A stretch of 64,000 nucleotides of DNA from Protea cynaroides. Its lineage: Eukaryota > Streptophyta > Magnoliopsida > Proteales > Proteaceae. Within the stretch, counting starts at the first letter, position 1; every line of letters starts with the position of its first letter. A program made the position numbers and the translations under genes. Below the pieces are notes generated by a model that worked only from the letters and a program-made list of their open reading frames with translations, searched no databases and had not been told where the DNA came from. Shown here piece by piece: positions 45,234-57,924 of this stretch. The stretch is from positions 55,293,007 through 55,357,006 of the forward strand of contig CM053269.1 of assembly GCA_028583415.1 (NCBI GenBank). The letters are read 5' to 3'.

Positions 45234-45860
45234 TTTCCCTTATCTTCTATAAGGGTTTTTCTTGCAGGTGGAGGTGGAATTTTTGAAATACAACCAAAGT
45301 CAACAGAAGCACCTAATAAAGATCTTCATAAATCAATCCCACAAAAACCCACCGAAAAAACCCTAGATTCATCAATCAACTAACAGTATCCCCACACATG
45401 AGCATTGAAAAATAGAACCGTTAGCTCAGAAAACAAAAACCCTAGAACCATCAAATGAGGCAACTCAGCCTTTACAAACTCAAATCTTTTCGATCTCCAT
45501 CCCGTACAGAAAGAGCCCCATCGGAAACCCTTTGAGAGGAAAAGAAATTAAATATTTCAGAAGCCCAAACGAAAACCCTAACTCTAGAATCTCCCCAATC
45601 CTCCGAAAACAGGAGGAGAATAGGATATCTGGGCTATCAAATCCCTGAAGAAATCTGAGCAGTTGAAATGGGGAACATCCATAAACATCCAATAACGCTA
45701 ACCCTAAAAAAGAACGCAGATTAAAATCGAAGGGATCTTGGAAGAGTACCTTTTGCTATAGGCTTTGAATCCATGGAAACAGGAGCATCGGCGTTCGTTT
45801 GCGATCCTCATCTTCTTCACAAATATCGTTCCGTCAGAAGAAGCAGAAATTGGAAGGTGA
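45234..45860 (-). promoter_or_regulatory. 5' UTR exon, UTR intron and promoter area of the HSP20-like gene
   Basis: On the minus strand AGCAAAAGGTACTC (about 45,745-45,758) is a good donor and CCACCTGCAAG (about 45,255-45,265) a good acceptor with a pyrimidine-rich lead, giving an intron of about 0.48 kb entirely before the start codon. An ATG in the upstream exon cannot extend the protein because of the stop just before 45,233. Inferred, not proven. Confidence 0.5.
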
Positions 45861-46009
45861 GAAAACGATAACGGATTCTGTTTTCTTCCATAGTCACCTG
45901 CACCGGTTAGAACCGCCGTTTGAAAACGCCGTCACTGTTACTTAACGGTAACGGAGATCTCCTCTGACAGAAGTCAAAAGAGGCGGCAAACTAATAACAT
46001 AGCTTATGT

Positions 46010-46200
46010 AGCCCCACGAATCCGGAATCCGGATTCCTCTGGCGGCTGGGCCACCCAGTGAGGGATCGGATGGTCAAAAGTCACTTCCCGCGCAGCAAGA
46101 TGTAATGGTGCTGCGCAGAGTGATCCTTGACCGTTGGATCCCTCACTGGGGCTGCACAGCTTGTTTGAGAGATCCTGATACGGATTTGGGGATTCACATA
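46010..46200. mobile_element. Foldback MITE candidate
   Basis: Two inverted arms: CCCAGTGAGGGATCGGATGG on the left pairs with CCGTTGGATCCCTCACTGGGG on the right, and GCGCAGCA pairs with TGCTGCGC around the centre. GC content is well above the neighbours. Target duplications not defined. Confidence 0.6.
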
Positions 46201-46242
46201 TTCCCTCGCATAAATGGTGCACTTACCAACTATCAAACCTAT

Positions 46243-46460
46243 GGGTGTCAATTCTGAACCAAAACCGGCTGACAAAAAATCAATCCAAACCGATTTATGA
46301 ACCAATTAATCTAAACTGATAAATCAATTGTTAGTCTATTAGGTTTTGATTTGAAAAATAAGAATCAATTATTAATCAGTTTGAATATAATTTCTAGTAA
46401 TATCAATATTGAACAGACCCAAATCCAATCAATAAATCATTTATAAATCGATTTACACCC
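46243..46460. mobile_element. Small MITE, GGGTGT ends
   Basis: Starts GGGTGTCAATT and ends AATCGATTTACACCC (inverted GGGTGT). The interior is AT-rich with repeated AATCAATT and AAACCGATTT phrases like the family 1 elements at 649 and 32356. A similar fragment (AGGTGTCAATTTGGAACCG) starts near 54,010. Target duplication not clear. Confidence 0.5.
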
Positions 46461-47789
46461 TTAACCAACCCCTTCTCTCTTCCTTTCTTTTCAATTATGG
46501 TCCAAAGAAAGCAAAATTGACTTTTTTTTGGGTTTACTTTTCATATGTAATGTAGATTACTAGAACATCCAATGTATGTACACTAATTGGCCCATCCTAA
46601 AAATTTATGTTTTTTATTTTGGATCACTGAACGATTCAGAAAGAAAAGAGTGGTCATAGATCAGCGGAAAAAGTTTTATCCCATATTTTTATATTTGTAT
46701 CACTGTTAGATCCCTCTCTAGCATATCCATTATCACACAATTACAAATACGGTTCGATGTAAGGAATCTTATTTGTTCTTAAATTTACATGTCAAGTTTT
46801 AGTTCAATTAGAGTTTGCCAAGTGAAAAAATAAAAATAAACTAGAGTGGCGCAATGAAACCATGGTGGGCTGTCTCTTTGATAAGTGAAACTTTACCCAT
46901 ATAAAAAAAATTGAAAAAAGTAAAGCTTTCTAGATTAAGACTACCAAGAGGTGTATGACAATGCTTTAGACCACTAAGAAGGTGTATGATAATAAATGAG
47001 AAGGTATAAGATTGAATTTAATTACCATATCACCGATCCACATCATGGTTTAAGTAATGCGATTGAGGAACGAAATCTGCCACTATCGATTCTAATTCTA
47101 TCAAAATGGATCAGAATTGGTCGGATACCAGCCAAAAGTTGTTGGATTGAACTTGATGTTGGACTTTGTGTTGTTATTATTGACAACTTGGCTGATCAAG
47201 TTCATCACTTGAACCCTAAAAATACCAGAGAATCAGGGCTAACTAATTCGGATTCAAATTGACCAACTCCCAGATTCTGAGTTGGATTTTGGTTGATCCA
47301 CATAGCACAACTAGGCAGGTCACCCATGAATACTCTATGGATGGATCATCCATAAGATCTTTTGCCTAAAAAAATATGAAAGATGGGGAACAAAACAGTG
47401 GGGAAAGAATAGTTCAGAATTATTTACTGCATAATCATAGACAAGATTGGAGAGTAGTTGTTGGATTATTAATAATTCTGGGGTCCCACCTATGCAAATG
47501 TGCAACGATTGCCATATCTTCCAAAAGCAATATCATATAGTGTAGATATTAGGTTTTAAAGCCTTTAATGAAGGTAGTCTTCTTATCAAACCTGTCCCAG
47601 ATGGATATATCATCTATCTTGCTCGTTTGGTTTAGGATTCAAGTGTCCTCTATCGGGGGAGGTGGGAAGTCATGCACATGTCTCCTATACTGGATTTTAA
47701 TAGTTTTTTGTTCTTTATTTTGGCCTCCTTTCATTCATTCCATGATTCATAATTCAAAGATTTTGGCTGGTTCTTAAATAAGGCTTAAG
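46461..47789. other. Intergenic AT-rich spacer
   Basis: No domain-bearing frame, no clear repeat. Short open frames are isolated and lack coding-like composition. Confidence 0.5.
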
Positions 47790-48900
47790 TTAGCTATTTT
47801 GTATTTTAATTGTTTACTTTTTCTTTGTCTTGTAAAGGAAGTTGCTTAGAAGCACAAAACAATAAACAATGGCGGACTTCCAATAATGAAAGCTCTTCAG
47901 ACTTGGAGCCACCTTATGATGGTGGAGCCATAGTAAATTCATGTATACCATTTGGATCTAATTCCACATTAACTAATTTGAGGACGACTTTGGATTATTT
48001 TTTCAATGTGAATCATGTTCTTTTAAGATTCGTTCCTTTTTTATGGTGAGCTTGTGCTCAAGGTTTGGTTTTAAGAGAAGGGTTGAATCAAAGAAAAATA
48101 CCTCTGGATCCTTGCTACCGTAGGTGTGGTGCTCAAATTGAATCAATTGACCATATTCTTCTCACATGTCCGTTTACTCAGGTCACATGGTTTGGGTCTT
48201 CTATTTCATGTATGGTTCGTGTTTCATCGGGGTTCAAAATATATCAATGGATTCAAGGCTAGAACATTCTGTTTCAAGATTCTAAGAAGGAAGCTCGAGA
48301 GGCCTTGAGTTTGGCTTCTTTCATTTGCTGGTTTCTATGGAAGGCCAGAAACAACTTGATTTTTAATGAAAAGATTTGGACTCCTATGGAGGTGATTCAA
48401 TAGGCTGAAAAATCATTTAAAGAATTTTGTTCTGCTACTGGATTGTCTTCTATGAATACAACTTGTCACTCAGTTCTTGATTCAGATTCGCCCCTTTGGT
48501 CTCCTCCTTCTTGTGGATTTATAAAGATTAATTCAGATGCCAATTTTTCATCAAGATGATATTGGCTTCATTTTCAGGTACCACCTTGGTAATTCGCTTC
48601 GTGTTGCTTCGAGTACTCTTCCATTTTCTTCAGCTAATTAATTTAGGAGAGGTCCCTGTGATAAGATCTGCTCTTCATGCTGCTATTGTAGATGGCTTTT
48701 CAAAGATTGTCATAGAGTCTGAATCCAAAGATGTTATCATTTTATTTTGAAGTCGGATTCTACTGCTGAGTTGGAACTTTGACCGATTATTGAGGATATC
48801 AGATCCCTCACTGCCTTTTGTGAATCTTGTTCCTTCTATTTTATTTCAATGGGCCACGTGTGACTTTACATTCCACCTCTTCGAAGTCCGAGGTAATTGT
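47790..48900 (+). pseudogene. L1-type LINE remnant (zf-RVT and RNase H parts)
   Basis: Around 48,045-48,210 the frame reads VLREGLNQRKIPLDPCYRRC, then GAQIESIDHILLTCPFTQVTW: the C-C-H-C zinc-binding module at the end of plant LINE reverse transcriptases. In a shifted frame follow FLWKARNNLIFNEKIWTPME and PPSCGFIKINSDANF, typical of the linker and the RNase H start. Several stops and frameshifts. Not a functional gene. Confidence 0.8.
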
Positions 48901-49457
48901 AGTAAATAGCTACCTACGAATAGCATTTTTATTGTTCGAATCGATTCTTCTCTTTTAAGCAAAATAAGAGGCATTTCTCCAAATCATGTATGTGAAAATA
49001 ACTTGATTCTGATTTGATGGACCCCGGAACCCATTGAATCCAGGGTTCCGCCCCAAAGCTAATACAATAGCTCACTCCCTTGTTCATTAAGCCTTGACAT
49101 CAATGGGGATGATCAATTAGCCACTTTCCTCTCCCTAGTTTCATGAGTTATGTATGGATGATGGCTCAGATTGTACCTGTTCTTTTGCTAAATAAATTTC
49201 TCTTCTAGAAAACAATAAAAATAAAATAAATTAACACCAGGACTACGATGATTTCATAGAGAATTGAGAATAATTCCACATCGACTAACCTGATATGTGA
49301 CCTTGAATGATTTCAAGTACAGAAATGGGGAATTTGGATTATATCATCAAACCAATTAGGACTAATTTTAAGCTTCAAACCCTTCCCTTTTATGAGTCCA
49401 GAATCCAGATCATCTCCTAGTACAAGGATAAGGATGCTTCGCATGACCTCATCACCT

Positions 49458-49458
<1 letters not shown>

Positions 49459-49519
<61 letters not shown>

Positions 49520-49530
49520 ATATATATTAT
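49459..49530. repeat. (AT)n microsatellite
   Basis: About 70 bp of alternating A and T with one break near 49,508. Open frames across it are artefacts. Confidence 0.95.
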
Positions 49531-50438
49531 ATTATTTATTTATTTTTTAATTTTCATTTTACTTGGAAAAAAAAGACATGTGTATAGGGTAAGCTCACAT
49601 GAAAGGTTCACATATGAGGAGTGGATCTTGGTTCCCTTTTTAGAGGGCCAAAATTTTGTTTGCAAGGCTTCGCATTTTTTTTTACATCAAATGAACTAAA
49701 TTAATTGACTAAAAATTTTTGAGGTACCTTAGCAGGTTGAAGGATTTATTCTAGTTTCAAGACCAAATTTTATTGGAAAGAGAATTTGTAGTTTTTTTAC
49801 ACCAAAAATAACTAGAATCTTTACTTGGAACTAGCAAAGGGAGTAACCAGGCAAATATCGTTTCGTTATTCCTAAAATCTGGGTGATCATTTATCATTGA
49901 AAGGAAATCACATCTTTCAGCAGGAATATGGAAATTTTGATATGGGTATTTTGGTGACTAGAGAGATTGCAAGGAGGTATTCAATGGATTAAGCTCTTCT
50001 CAAGTCTAACCGTTCTTAAGTTGAGATATAGCGGCTGAAATTTATTTTGTGCGCAAATCAGTGTATTCCTATAAGAACAAGATTAACTCCAACCATCAAC
50101 TTGAGGAACAATTGGAATTGAAAAGAGGCGAATCCGTGTTCAATAGCCTATACAACCTGGGTGTCAAAGAATGCATGAGGGAGAAAGTAAGTACATCGTC
50201 CAAAGTAACCTGACTCTTAAAGAAGTCAAAGTCAAACATACCCAACAACAACTCTAGTGTCCAATTGATTTATTGAAAACTTAGCAATCATGAAAAGAAG
50301 GCTAGCACTTCCTTTATGGGCTCTTGCCAAAATGTTGTAATTTGGGAGTCCGCTTCCTCTCCCCACCTCATGACCTATCACATCCATATCCTGTGAATCC
50401 TACATTAATCTTACAATCTACAATGGTGATGGTTACAG

Positions 50439-50470
50439 GGGAGGGGAGGGGAGGGGAGGGGAGGGGAGGG
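50439..50470 (+). repeat. (GGGGA)n tract, potential G-quadruplex
   Basis: Six G-runs of three to four separated by single A. It satisfies the standard four-run quadruplex rule with loops of one base. It lies about 620 bp past the stop codon of the minus-strand WOX2-like gene. Confidence 0.85.
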
Positions 50471-51090
50471 TACCCATGTGGGGAGAAGAAGCAATGTTGT
50501 CATAATGATCCAATAATCGATAGATATAAGCTATATGCTATGGAATCCAACTCCAACAAAGGAACTTCATAGAAGCGTAAGAGCCTGTCCAAAGCTTCCG
50601 GTGATCAAGTCCTATCAACTGCATCCATGAATAATGCATCCATGTATGGTATGCACCTTCCCCCAGCCAACCCCACTCCAACCCCCCAAAAAGGGTGCTC
50701 CCTAAGATGTAATCCAAAGACATTCCATATAAGAGAATCGATGTCAAAAGACCTAGCTAGACGCATACCTTCATTTGATTAGTGGGATCCATACATGTAT
50801 TATATATATGGATTATGCCCTAATTAACTACTATTCTATTCTTCTTTTTTTATTTCTTGGTAGAAAAACTAGTATTCTATTCTAGTACAAAATTGGAAAA
50901 AACATGGAAATGCCAAAAGGTCCATTGCTAAGCTGCAGCTCCACCCACCAACCATGGATGAGCTGATGATATATAATATATATAATATGCACAAAAAGAA
51001 GTGCTTGTCCCTTTCCAAAGTATCTCAACAGTCCACAGTCTCTCTCCCTCTCCTTCTCGCGCGCGCACTCGCCGCCAAAACACAGGACAG

Positions 51091-51885
51091 TTATTCATCT
51101 TCACAAGATGCTTCCTCTCCAAAAAAATCGATTAATGGTTGTTCTGCACAACCCTCTTCAGCAACGGTGGTGTTGATGGTGGCCTCAGCCATGGAACTAG
51201 TAGTTCGGAAAGAATCCGAAGATCTACCAGACTCCAAGATCCCAGTTGGATGCAGAGGGAAAAGAGTCAATGTTTCGTGATCACAGGTGATGTTGTCACT
51301 GTTTATCATGATTCCCTCGTTTCCATCGCCTCCAGCTTCCACCTTCGTCTTCTCCACCTTGTCCATTGCAGGTCTCCTCTTGGCCCCACCAGGCAACAGC
51401 ACTTTGGGATACTGTGTTGGTTGATAGAACCCTACTACTCCACCATGTGACATGTAATATGGACTGCAAACAACTGTTCATAAAAAATAAATAAAGTTCA
51501 AATTCAAACGATTATGAATTTAAAACACTAGCATGTATTCATCAATGAAAGAATGAAGAGGAATCAAACCGTTGGTGCAAGGATGAGGAGTAGTAGTAGG
51601 AATAGACTTATTGTGAAAGCGATTGGCAGAGGCCATGTTCTCCTGCTTCTGCTTCTGCCTTTGCCTTGCCTTATGGTTCTGAAACCAGTAGAACACGTTC
51701 TTCCCTTCTATCTGACCGAACGCCCTGAGCCCAGTTGTAATCTGTTGTATCTGCTCAGCACTAGGTGTCCTAATACCTTGCATGTATAGATTCTCAAGCA
51801 TACTTATCTGTTCCTTCGTCGGATTCCATCTAGAACTCACCGGAGTCCCACCAGAAGCAACCGCGTCGACGTTCTTGTTCTCCAT
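51091..51885 (-). CDS. WOX2: WOX2-like homeobox transcription factor, two exons (51885-51570 and 51473-51091)
   Basis: Joined product 232 residues. Exon 1 carries the atypical WOX homeodomain (about residues 18-82): SRWNPTKEQISMLENLY, then helix 3 NVFYWFQNHKARQRQKQKQ. Exon 2 opens with VVCSPYYM and QYPKVLLP, a block shared by WOX2 proteins, and holds the WUS-box TLTLFPL (about 173-179). The splice choice (donor G|GTTTGA, acceptor ACAG at 51474) is set by phase and restores VVCSPYY; the nearer acceptor TTTGCAG gives the wrong phase. The intron is 96 bp. WOX2 acts in early embryo patterning in Arabidopsis; the assignment to WOX2 rather than WUS, WOX1, 3, 4 or 5 rests on KEQI.LLENLY, ARQRQKQKQE and the exon 2 block. 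Confidence 0.88.
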
Positions 51886-51974
51886 ATCTATGGATGAATT
51901 GAAGAAGTTTGCAGAGTTGTAGTGAAAAACAGTTTTAGGGTTAGTCGTGCATGTCTAATTTTATGGTAGGGTTA

Positions 51975-51984
51975 CTATTTAAAG
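51975..51984 (-). promoter_or_regulatory. TATA-like box of the WOX2-like gene
   Basis: Minus strand CTTTAAATAG, about 90-100 bp before the start codon, a plausible distance for a short leader. Motif and position only. Confidence 0.4.
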
Positions 51985-54346
51985 TCTGTTTTGCATCTAT
52001 GGGGATTAGCTAGGAGGCGTGCAGAGCAAGAGAGAGAAACCCCTTGAGTCTTCTCTCTCTTGAGCTATGAGACTTGACTCTTGACATGCGTATTGTTTTT
52101 GGTGCTGAAACATCTCTGAAAACATGGTGGGAAGCGGCTGAGCGTAGCCAAATTTCGTCTCTTTGTTCGACAATGTATATAGGGTACTGCATGAAATGAC
52201 GATTTTGCCCTAAAGAATGGGAAATGGATTATCTATAGTCTTGCTGTCCTCCTCTCGGGAATGGATGAGACGTGAGAGGAGGAAGGTCAGGGATTAATAG
52301 GAGGGTAGACTTGAGAGAAGGAGGGTCACTGGGTCAGAGCGTGATCAGACTTGAGAGTAATCCATTCCATATTTCCATGGTTACTTGGCCAGTGAAGTGA
52401 GTGAGATCATAAGAGGGGAAAGAGGAGGGCATGTTTGTCACTATCGAAAATGCTCAGGTAGTTGGCTTTGAAGGTGTAGAGGTGAATAGGCAGCAGTAGT
52501 AGGGTCTAGGCTTTGGAAATTGGGGCAAAATTCAGATAACAGAGCAGATCCAATTACTAGGTTACAACAGAAAAGCCTATTATCACAGGGAGAGTGTGGG
52601 AGACCAAACGGCGTTCCAGTGCCCGGGTTGAATCGTCTCTCTCTCTCTCTCTGTACGTGAAGAGAGAAAGAGAGTAGGCAGGCGATAAGGTGCCCAATTC
52701 TGGTGCCGCCACCTTTCAGCGCCGCCTCGTGAATCTCAGCACTCAGCTTCACCTTAGTTGTAATATTGGATTGTTTTTCTCCCTCTTGAATGCAGATTGT
52801 TGGAGCCAATTAATTCGTTCATTAAGACTGCGTTTGGTATCATTCTTAGAATGAAGAATGTATTATTGAATTGATTCTAAACTTAGAATATAGAATGAGA
52901 TAAATCGAAAAGATCATGTTTCTGAATGGACCATGTTCTGCTTACATATTTCATGATCCAAGATCCATCATAAACCAAATTATATTTTGGTCATTTTTAA
53001 AATGTACTCCTTGAACTAGAATGCACTCCAATAATATATACCAAAAAAAACCTAATTTTAGTATTTTCTCATCCCCATAGACCCCACGTCACCATCTATG
53101 GAAATCCTAAGAGACAAGAAAACAATAATATTACACGGGACATCGAAGTCCATCAGGTTGGCATAAAAATTCTCCTATTTACGAAGTTTCCACCCCCCTC
53201 TCCCCTTTTTATAAATAAAAAATAAAAAAGCCAAGCGATGTCACCCAAAAGAACCCTAATATTTAAGAATTGAGTTGAGTTCAGATCACCTGCGCTACGT
53301 GTACTTTCCAAGGGACCCGTCACCGTTGATGTGTGTAAGACTCACCTCTAGAGTGTAGAACCAGTAGATATGGACGGTAATAAAATCCTATGAAAAGTAC
53401 ATATACATGCAAGTGAACTATTCCTACTTTATCATTACCCTTAAAAAAAAATAATGAAGTTTGATCAAGCCAAGATCCATCCATCCATTCATGAATCATG
53501 ATCTATGCCTACACTCTTAATTCATACTATATATACAAAAACACATTGCAGTCCTGGCATCTTGCTATATATCCCATGTGCCCTCACAATCTCTTAAGGA
53601 TTTTCCATTTCTCATGTTTGAATCATTCCTTTGTTTTAGAGAGGCCTTAGCTGGCATTTTTTAGAGTTTTTATTTTATTTTATTTATTTTTTTTTTGACA
53701 ATTAAAGTGGCCCATTGTGATTTAATTACCAAAATAGGTCACCGTGGTTCCAGTTATTAGTATTTTGTCGAAGCCAACTGTTTCTGTCGAGGTGGGCTTG
53801 GGCTTGATCCTGAGCCCATTACCAGAAAGATAACAGGCATGTGGATAAACCATGCAGAACTCATTTTTGTCACCTCTAAACCACTCACGTTCCAGTACAC
53901 TTCCACCATTTACTTGTCAGCTTCACAACCTAAACATATCTTTATCAGCCTGACCTAATGAAATGATAATATGAAGTAATTGAAGCTGGTAATGTTTTCT
54001 AACTACCTAAAGGTGTCAATTTGGAACCGAAATTTTTTACTGAAATTGAATTGAACAGTTTAAATCAGAAGTAATAAACTAATAATTATTTATTTCGATT
54101 TTGATTTCAAATAATAAAACCGAACAATAATCGATTCAGTCTGGTTTTAACATGGTAAAATGTTTGTTCAAAACCATTAAATGTGGTCATTCTCGAGGGT
54201 TCCTAATGTTTCGAGGGAGGGATAGCCAGAGCCTCCATCAATCCGATTCACAACACCATCTTCTCTGCCCTTATCTTTGCCTCCTTGCTTGGAAACCCTA
54301 GATGGTGGTTCATGGCTTCATGCTTCAGTTCTACAAAAGCAATGGT

Positions 54347-54377
<31 letters not shown>

Positions 54378-57300
54378 TTAATTATTAGATAATTATGTGA
54401 TAATTTATTATTAGAGCAAATATGATATTTGAGTATTCAATAAATATCCACACGAATGGTTCAAATTTAAATTAAATCAAGATTTTTATTATTTATTTAT
54501 TTATTTAATTTAAAGGAAAAAGAAGAATGTTAGGCTTTGTGGAGCCTATGCTCAGATATAGAAAGGGCAAAAGGACTATCTGCCCCCTCTTAAAATGAAA
54601 AATCTCATTCCTATTGAATGCCCTCACACAACAGAGGCCATGCAACCTGAAGATAATCCTACTCCCTTAATTTATTCTTGCCACACTAGTGTACATTTGT
54701 GGTTTTTAAGAACCACAAAAAGAGTTGGATTAATCGGACTACTCATAAGTGTCTAGGATTCAAAGCTAGAGCTCAACTCAAAGAGAGAGAGAGAGAGAGA
54801 GAGACAATGAGTGTGTGTGTGTGTGTGTTTAAGCAATGGGATAGTTAAATATTTGAAGTTGTTTTGAATATAATTTTTTTTTAAATTGAAAAATAAGCAG
54901 GGTGGATGGCCCGTATTTTTAAACTTGGAACGGTGCTATGGTAACCCTAACCAACTTCTTCTTTTTTTCAATAAAGAGTTTTGTTGGGCTGAGTATCAGT
55001 GTCATGGAATGGTTAGACCATCCTATCTAAATAAGTTAAATTAATGTCTCAAAAATTTACAAAATAGAGAATGTGGAAACAAAAACTTTTTTTTTGTTTT
55101 GTTTTGACAAGTGATTGAATGGTCAATTCATTTTCCTTAGTCATTGTTAAGTTAGGGGGTATGATGGAAAATTCGTAAATAAGAGACATTATGGACAACT
55201 TCGTAAACAGAGGCAGAATGAAAACCCCGTATATCGAAAACTTAACATTGTCACTCAATATTGGTCAAAACAGTCTCTCTTCCTTTCTTTTTCTTCAGCT
55301 TTTTATGGTTTAAAAATCATTATTTAAAATTCCAACCATTGAAAATGGGAAAAGATTTTCTTTACTAGCAAAATGTCTAAACTACCATTTTTCTTATTCT
55401 TAAAGTCCAATCTAACTTCACCAAAAAGTCTAGTCTAACTACTAAAACGCATGAGTGAAAGAAAACTGAGCCATGAAAATATAATCTATCATAAAAGAAG
55501 GAGAATCCTATATTTTATTAGGGAGGGGGTGGTTAATTAAAAGGAAACTTGGTTACACATTATTTGCACAATGCAAACAATGCAAGAGAGTGGAGACTTA
55601 ATACCAAGTATACCTAACCATGTTAAATAATATAAACCGTGAGATAGAATCACAATTTCATCCAATGATTTCAAACTTCTAATAAAAAAATATAATAATA
55701 AGAGTGGAGCACAGCTAACAATATCTTGTGGGCACATGTTTTTCTATTTTGCATAAATTTAGATTAGTACCTAGGTCACATTTCTATTTGTCATGTTGTC
55801 ATGTGGTAGGGTCATGTCAATTGTGATAATTGGATGTCTAAAAAATGATACAAATTATGACATCTAAATTTTCAGACTCAAATTTAATTATTTAATTGCA
55901 CATATATATTCATATATCTAGATTGTTTTTCAGTTGTATATTTGTTGACATTTGTTGACATGTATTTTTTCAAAATTCTATTTTAAAATTTTATTTAAAA
56001 ATATATAATTTTTCCACAATGGAAAGGATAAAGGGTACAAAACCCTGTCCATTTAGCTAAGTGGTGCGGGAGTAAATGTGGCAATAGTCCTCAACCAATT
56101 AATCTCTTATCATGGTCCTTGTTTTGCTGTTTTACCAGGGAGGGATCTTTCCACTAACAGACTATATTGTCTTATATGCTAATGGAAAAATGGGAATACA
56201 AGAATGGCTAATAGCTAATCATTTGGAGGAGAAAGAAGGGGACTTGGATTTTCTTAGAAGAAAGATAGAGACAGAAGTAGACATCGTTGGTATGTACTTC
56301 TTTTTTATGTTTAATAAATAAAAAAAATTTATAATAAAAAATAAATAAAGAAAAAGCTACAACTATAAAGTTAATCTAACCTAATATCTAACAAAATATT
56401 GAAAGAAAATCCTCAAGAAATAAGGATTCTCAAACCCCTGGATATGGATGAGTTTATACCCACTTAGCAACATGATGGGCCTAAATATTATCTAATCTTA
56501 GAACAAATTAAACAGATGAAACAATTAGCAAAAGTTGATTGCCTGATTTATTGTCTCTTGATTTCGACTTTACCCATGCCTTACTTGGCTACTCGTATAT
56601 AATAAGAAATTTTCTTACCAAAAAGAAATTTAATGAGACATTTTACCCATACATTAGAGGGTTAGGGGTAACAATCCAAAGCCTTTGGGGGTGGGTTACA
56701 TTTAAGGCTCATTCCATGCCAGTTTCTTTTAGTGTGACATTTATTTGTCACTTGATGAATTTCTTTTGGCATAATTCGAAAGGGAAGTGTTGTTGTTAGA
56801 ATCTACATCGAGATCTTCTGATGTAAAATCAATCTGCACATGTCAAATTAGGTCGAACTTATAACCCGAGGATTGCTTCGATGCTTAAGTTTTAATTCTA
56901 GACAACAAACAAATAGTAAGGTCAATATTTTCAGGAAGGTAGACCAGAAGTGTAATGAGGGCAGGGGTATGAAGTAGTATGATGGTGAAAGTACTGAGAT
57001 GTGCAGTTACTGAGGTGGTAAAATGTAAAGTAATAGCATATCAGAGTGGAATAGTAAATCAAATGTGTAAAATATTCAAACGATTTGACCTTAGTAGTTG
57101 AACCTATTAATAGGGACAAACAAACAATAGAGAGGAGGATGTCAAAAGTAGGTCCTGTGCGGCTCTGGAGTACAATGCTGAAATTCTGATTATTGATTTT
57201 GCCCATGACCTAAACTGATAATGATGAATATGACATTGTGAGCGACCTTTTGGCGAAGAAACATTTTTGCCCTCAATCAATTGGAGGCCTTGGGTGTCCA

Positions 57301-57920
57301 TGTGTCGAACTTTCAATGGTTGATGATATTTACACCTTACAGCAAACAAGGGATCATGCGGCCTACTACTTATTTATAAAATTTACTCACATCTAACTTG
57401 CTATATGATAGAAAATATATGCAAAACATTTATTTTGGAATGTATTTTCCTTTGAATAAAAAATCTCTCCATCTTCTACTTTTGGTGTTTGAATAGGACT
57501 TTTTTTCATCCATGGATAAGACTGAGAAATTGGATTAAAATCAGTGGAGACTCAACTCGTCCCCATTCCACATCTTGAACCATGCTTCCCACTCCAAGAG
57601 TCCTATCCAACCATCAAAACAAATCAATTTCCAAAAACTTGGTCTTTTTTGTTTCATTTTATTTTAAATTTTTTTTTTGGTTGGATCATGATGTAATGTA
57701 CCAAAGAACATGAACCTCAATCAAAACCATTACTTTGGAAATTTTTTTCCACCCGAATGATAAAATAAAGGACTTCTAATTTGAGGTTAGACTATATTTG
57801 GATATCAAGAAAGAAAAAAAAAAACAGTATAAGATAAATATAATAATGAAATAATAATCAATTAATCTATCTACACTCTTTTGCAATTCAATTTTTTTTA
57901 TTTATCAAAAAAAAAAAAAA
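51985..57920. other. Intergenic region right of the WOX2-like gene
   Basis: About 6 kb with no supported gene. It likely includes the WOX2 promoter (first 1-2 kb). Microsatellites: (CT)n about 52,630-52,652, (TA)n 54,347-54,375, (GA)n 54,782-54,803 followed by (GT)n 54,811-54,828. A MITE-like piece lies near 54,008-54,170. Several short open frames (for example 56,112-56,321 and 56,539-56,799) show no known domain and have AT-driven composition. Confidence 0.5.
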
Positions 57921-57924
57921 TTGG

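Noticed and set aside
47568..47777. Small gene left of the LINE remnant
   Set aside because: No domain, AT-driven composition, and it lies beside dead LINE sequence.
49457..49699. Tyr/Ile repeat open frame
   Set aside because: Translation of the (AT)n microsatellite.
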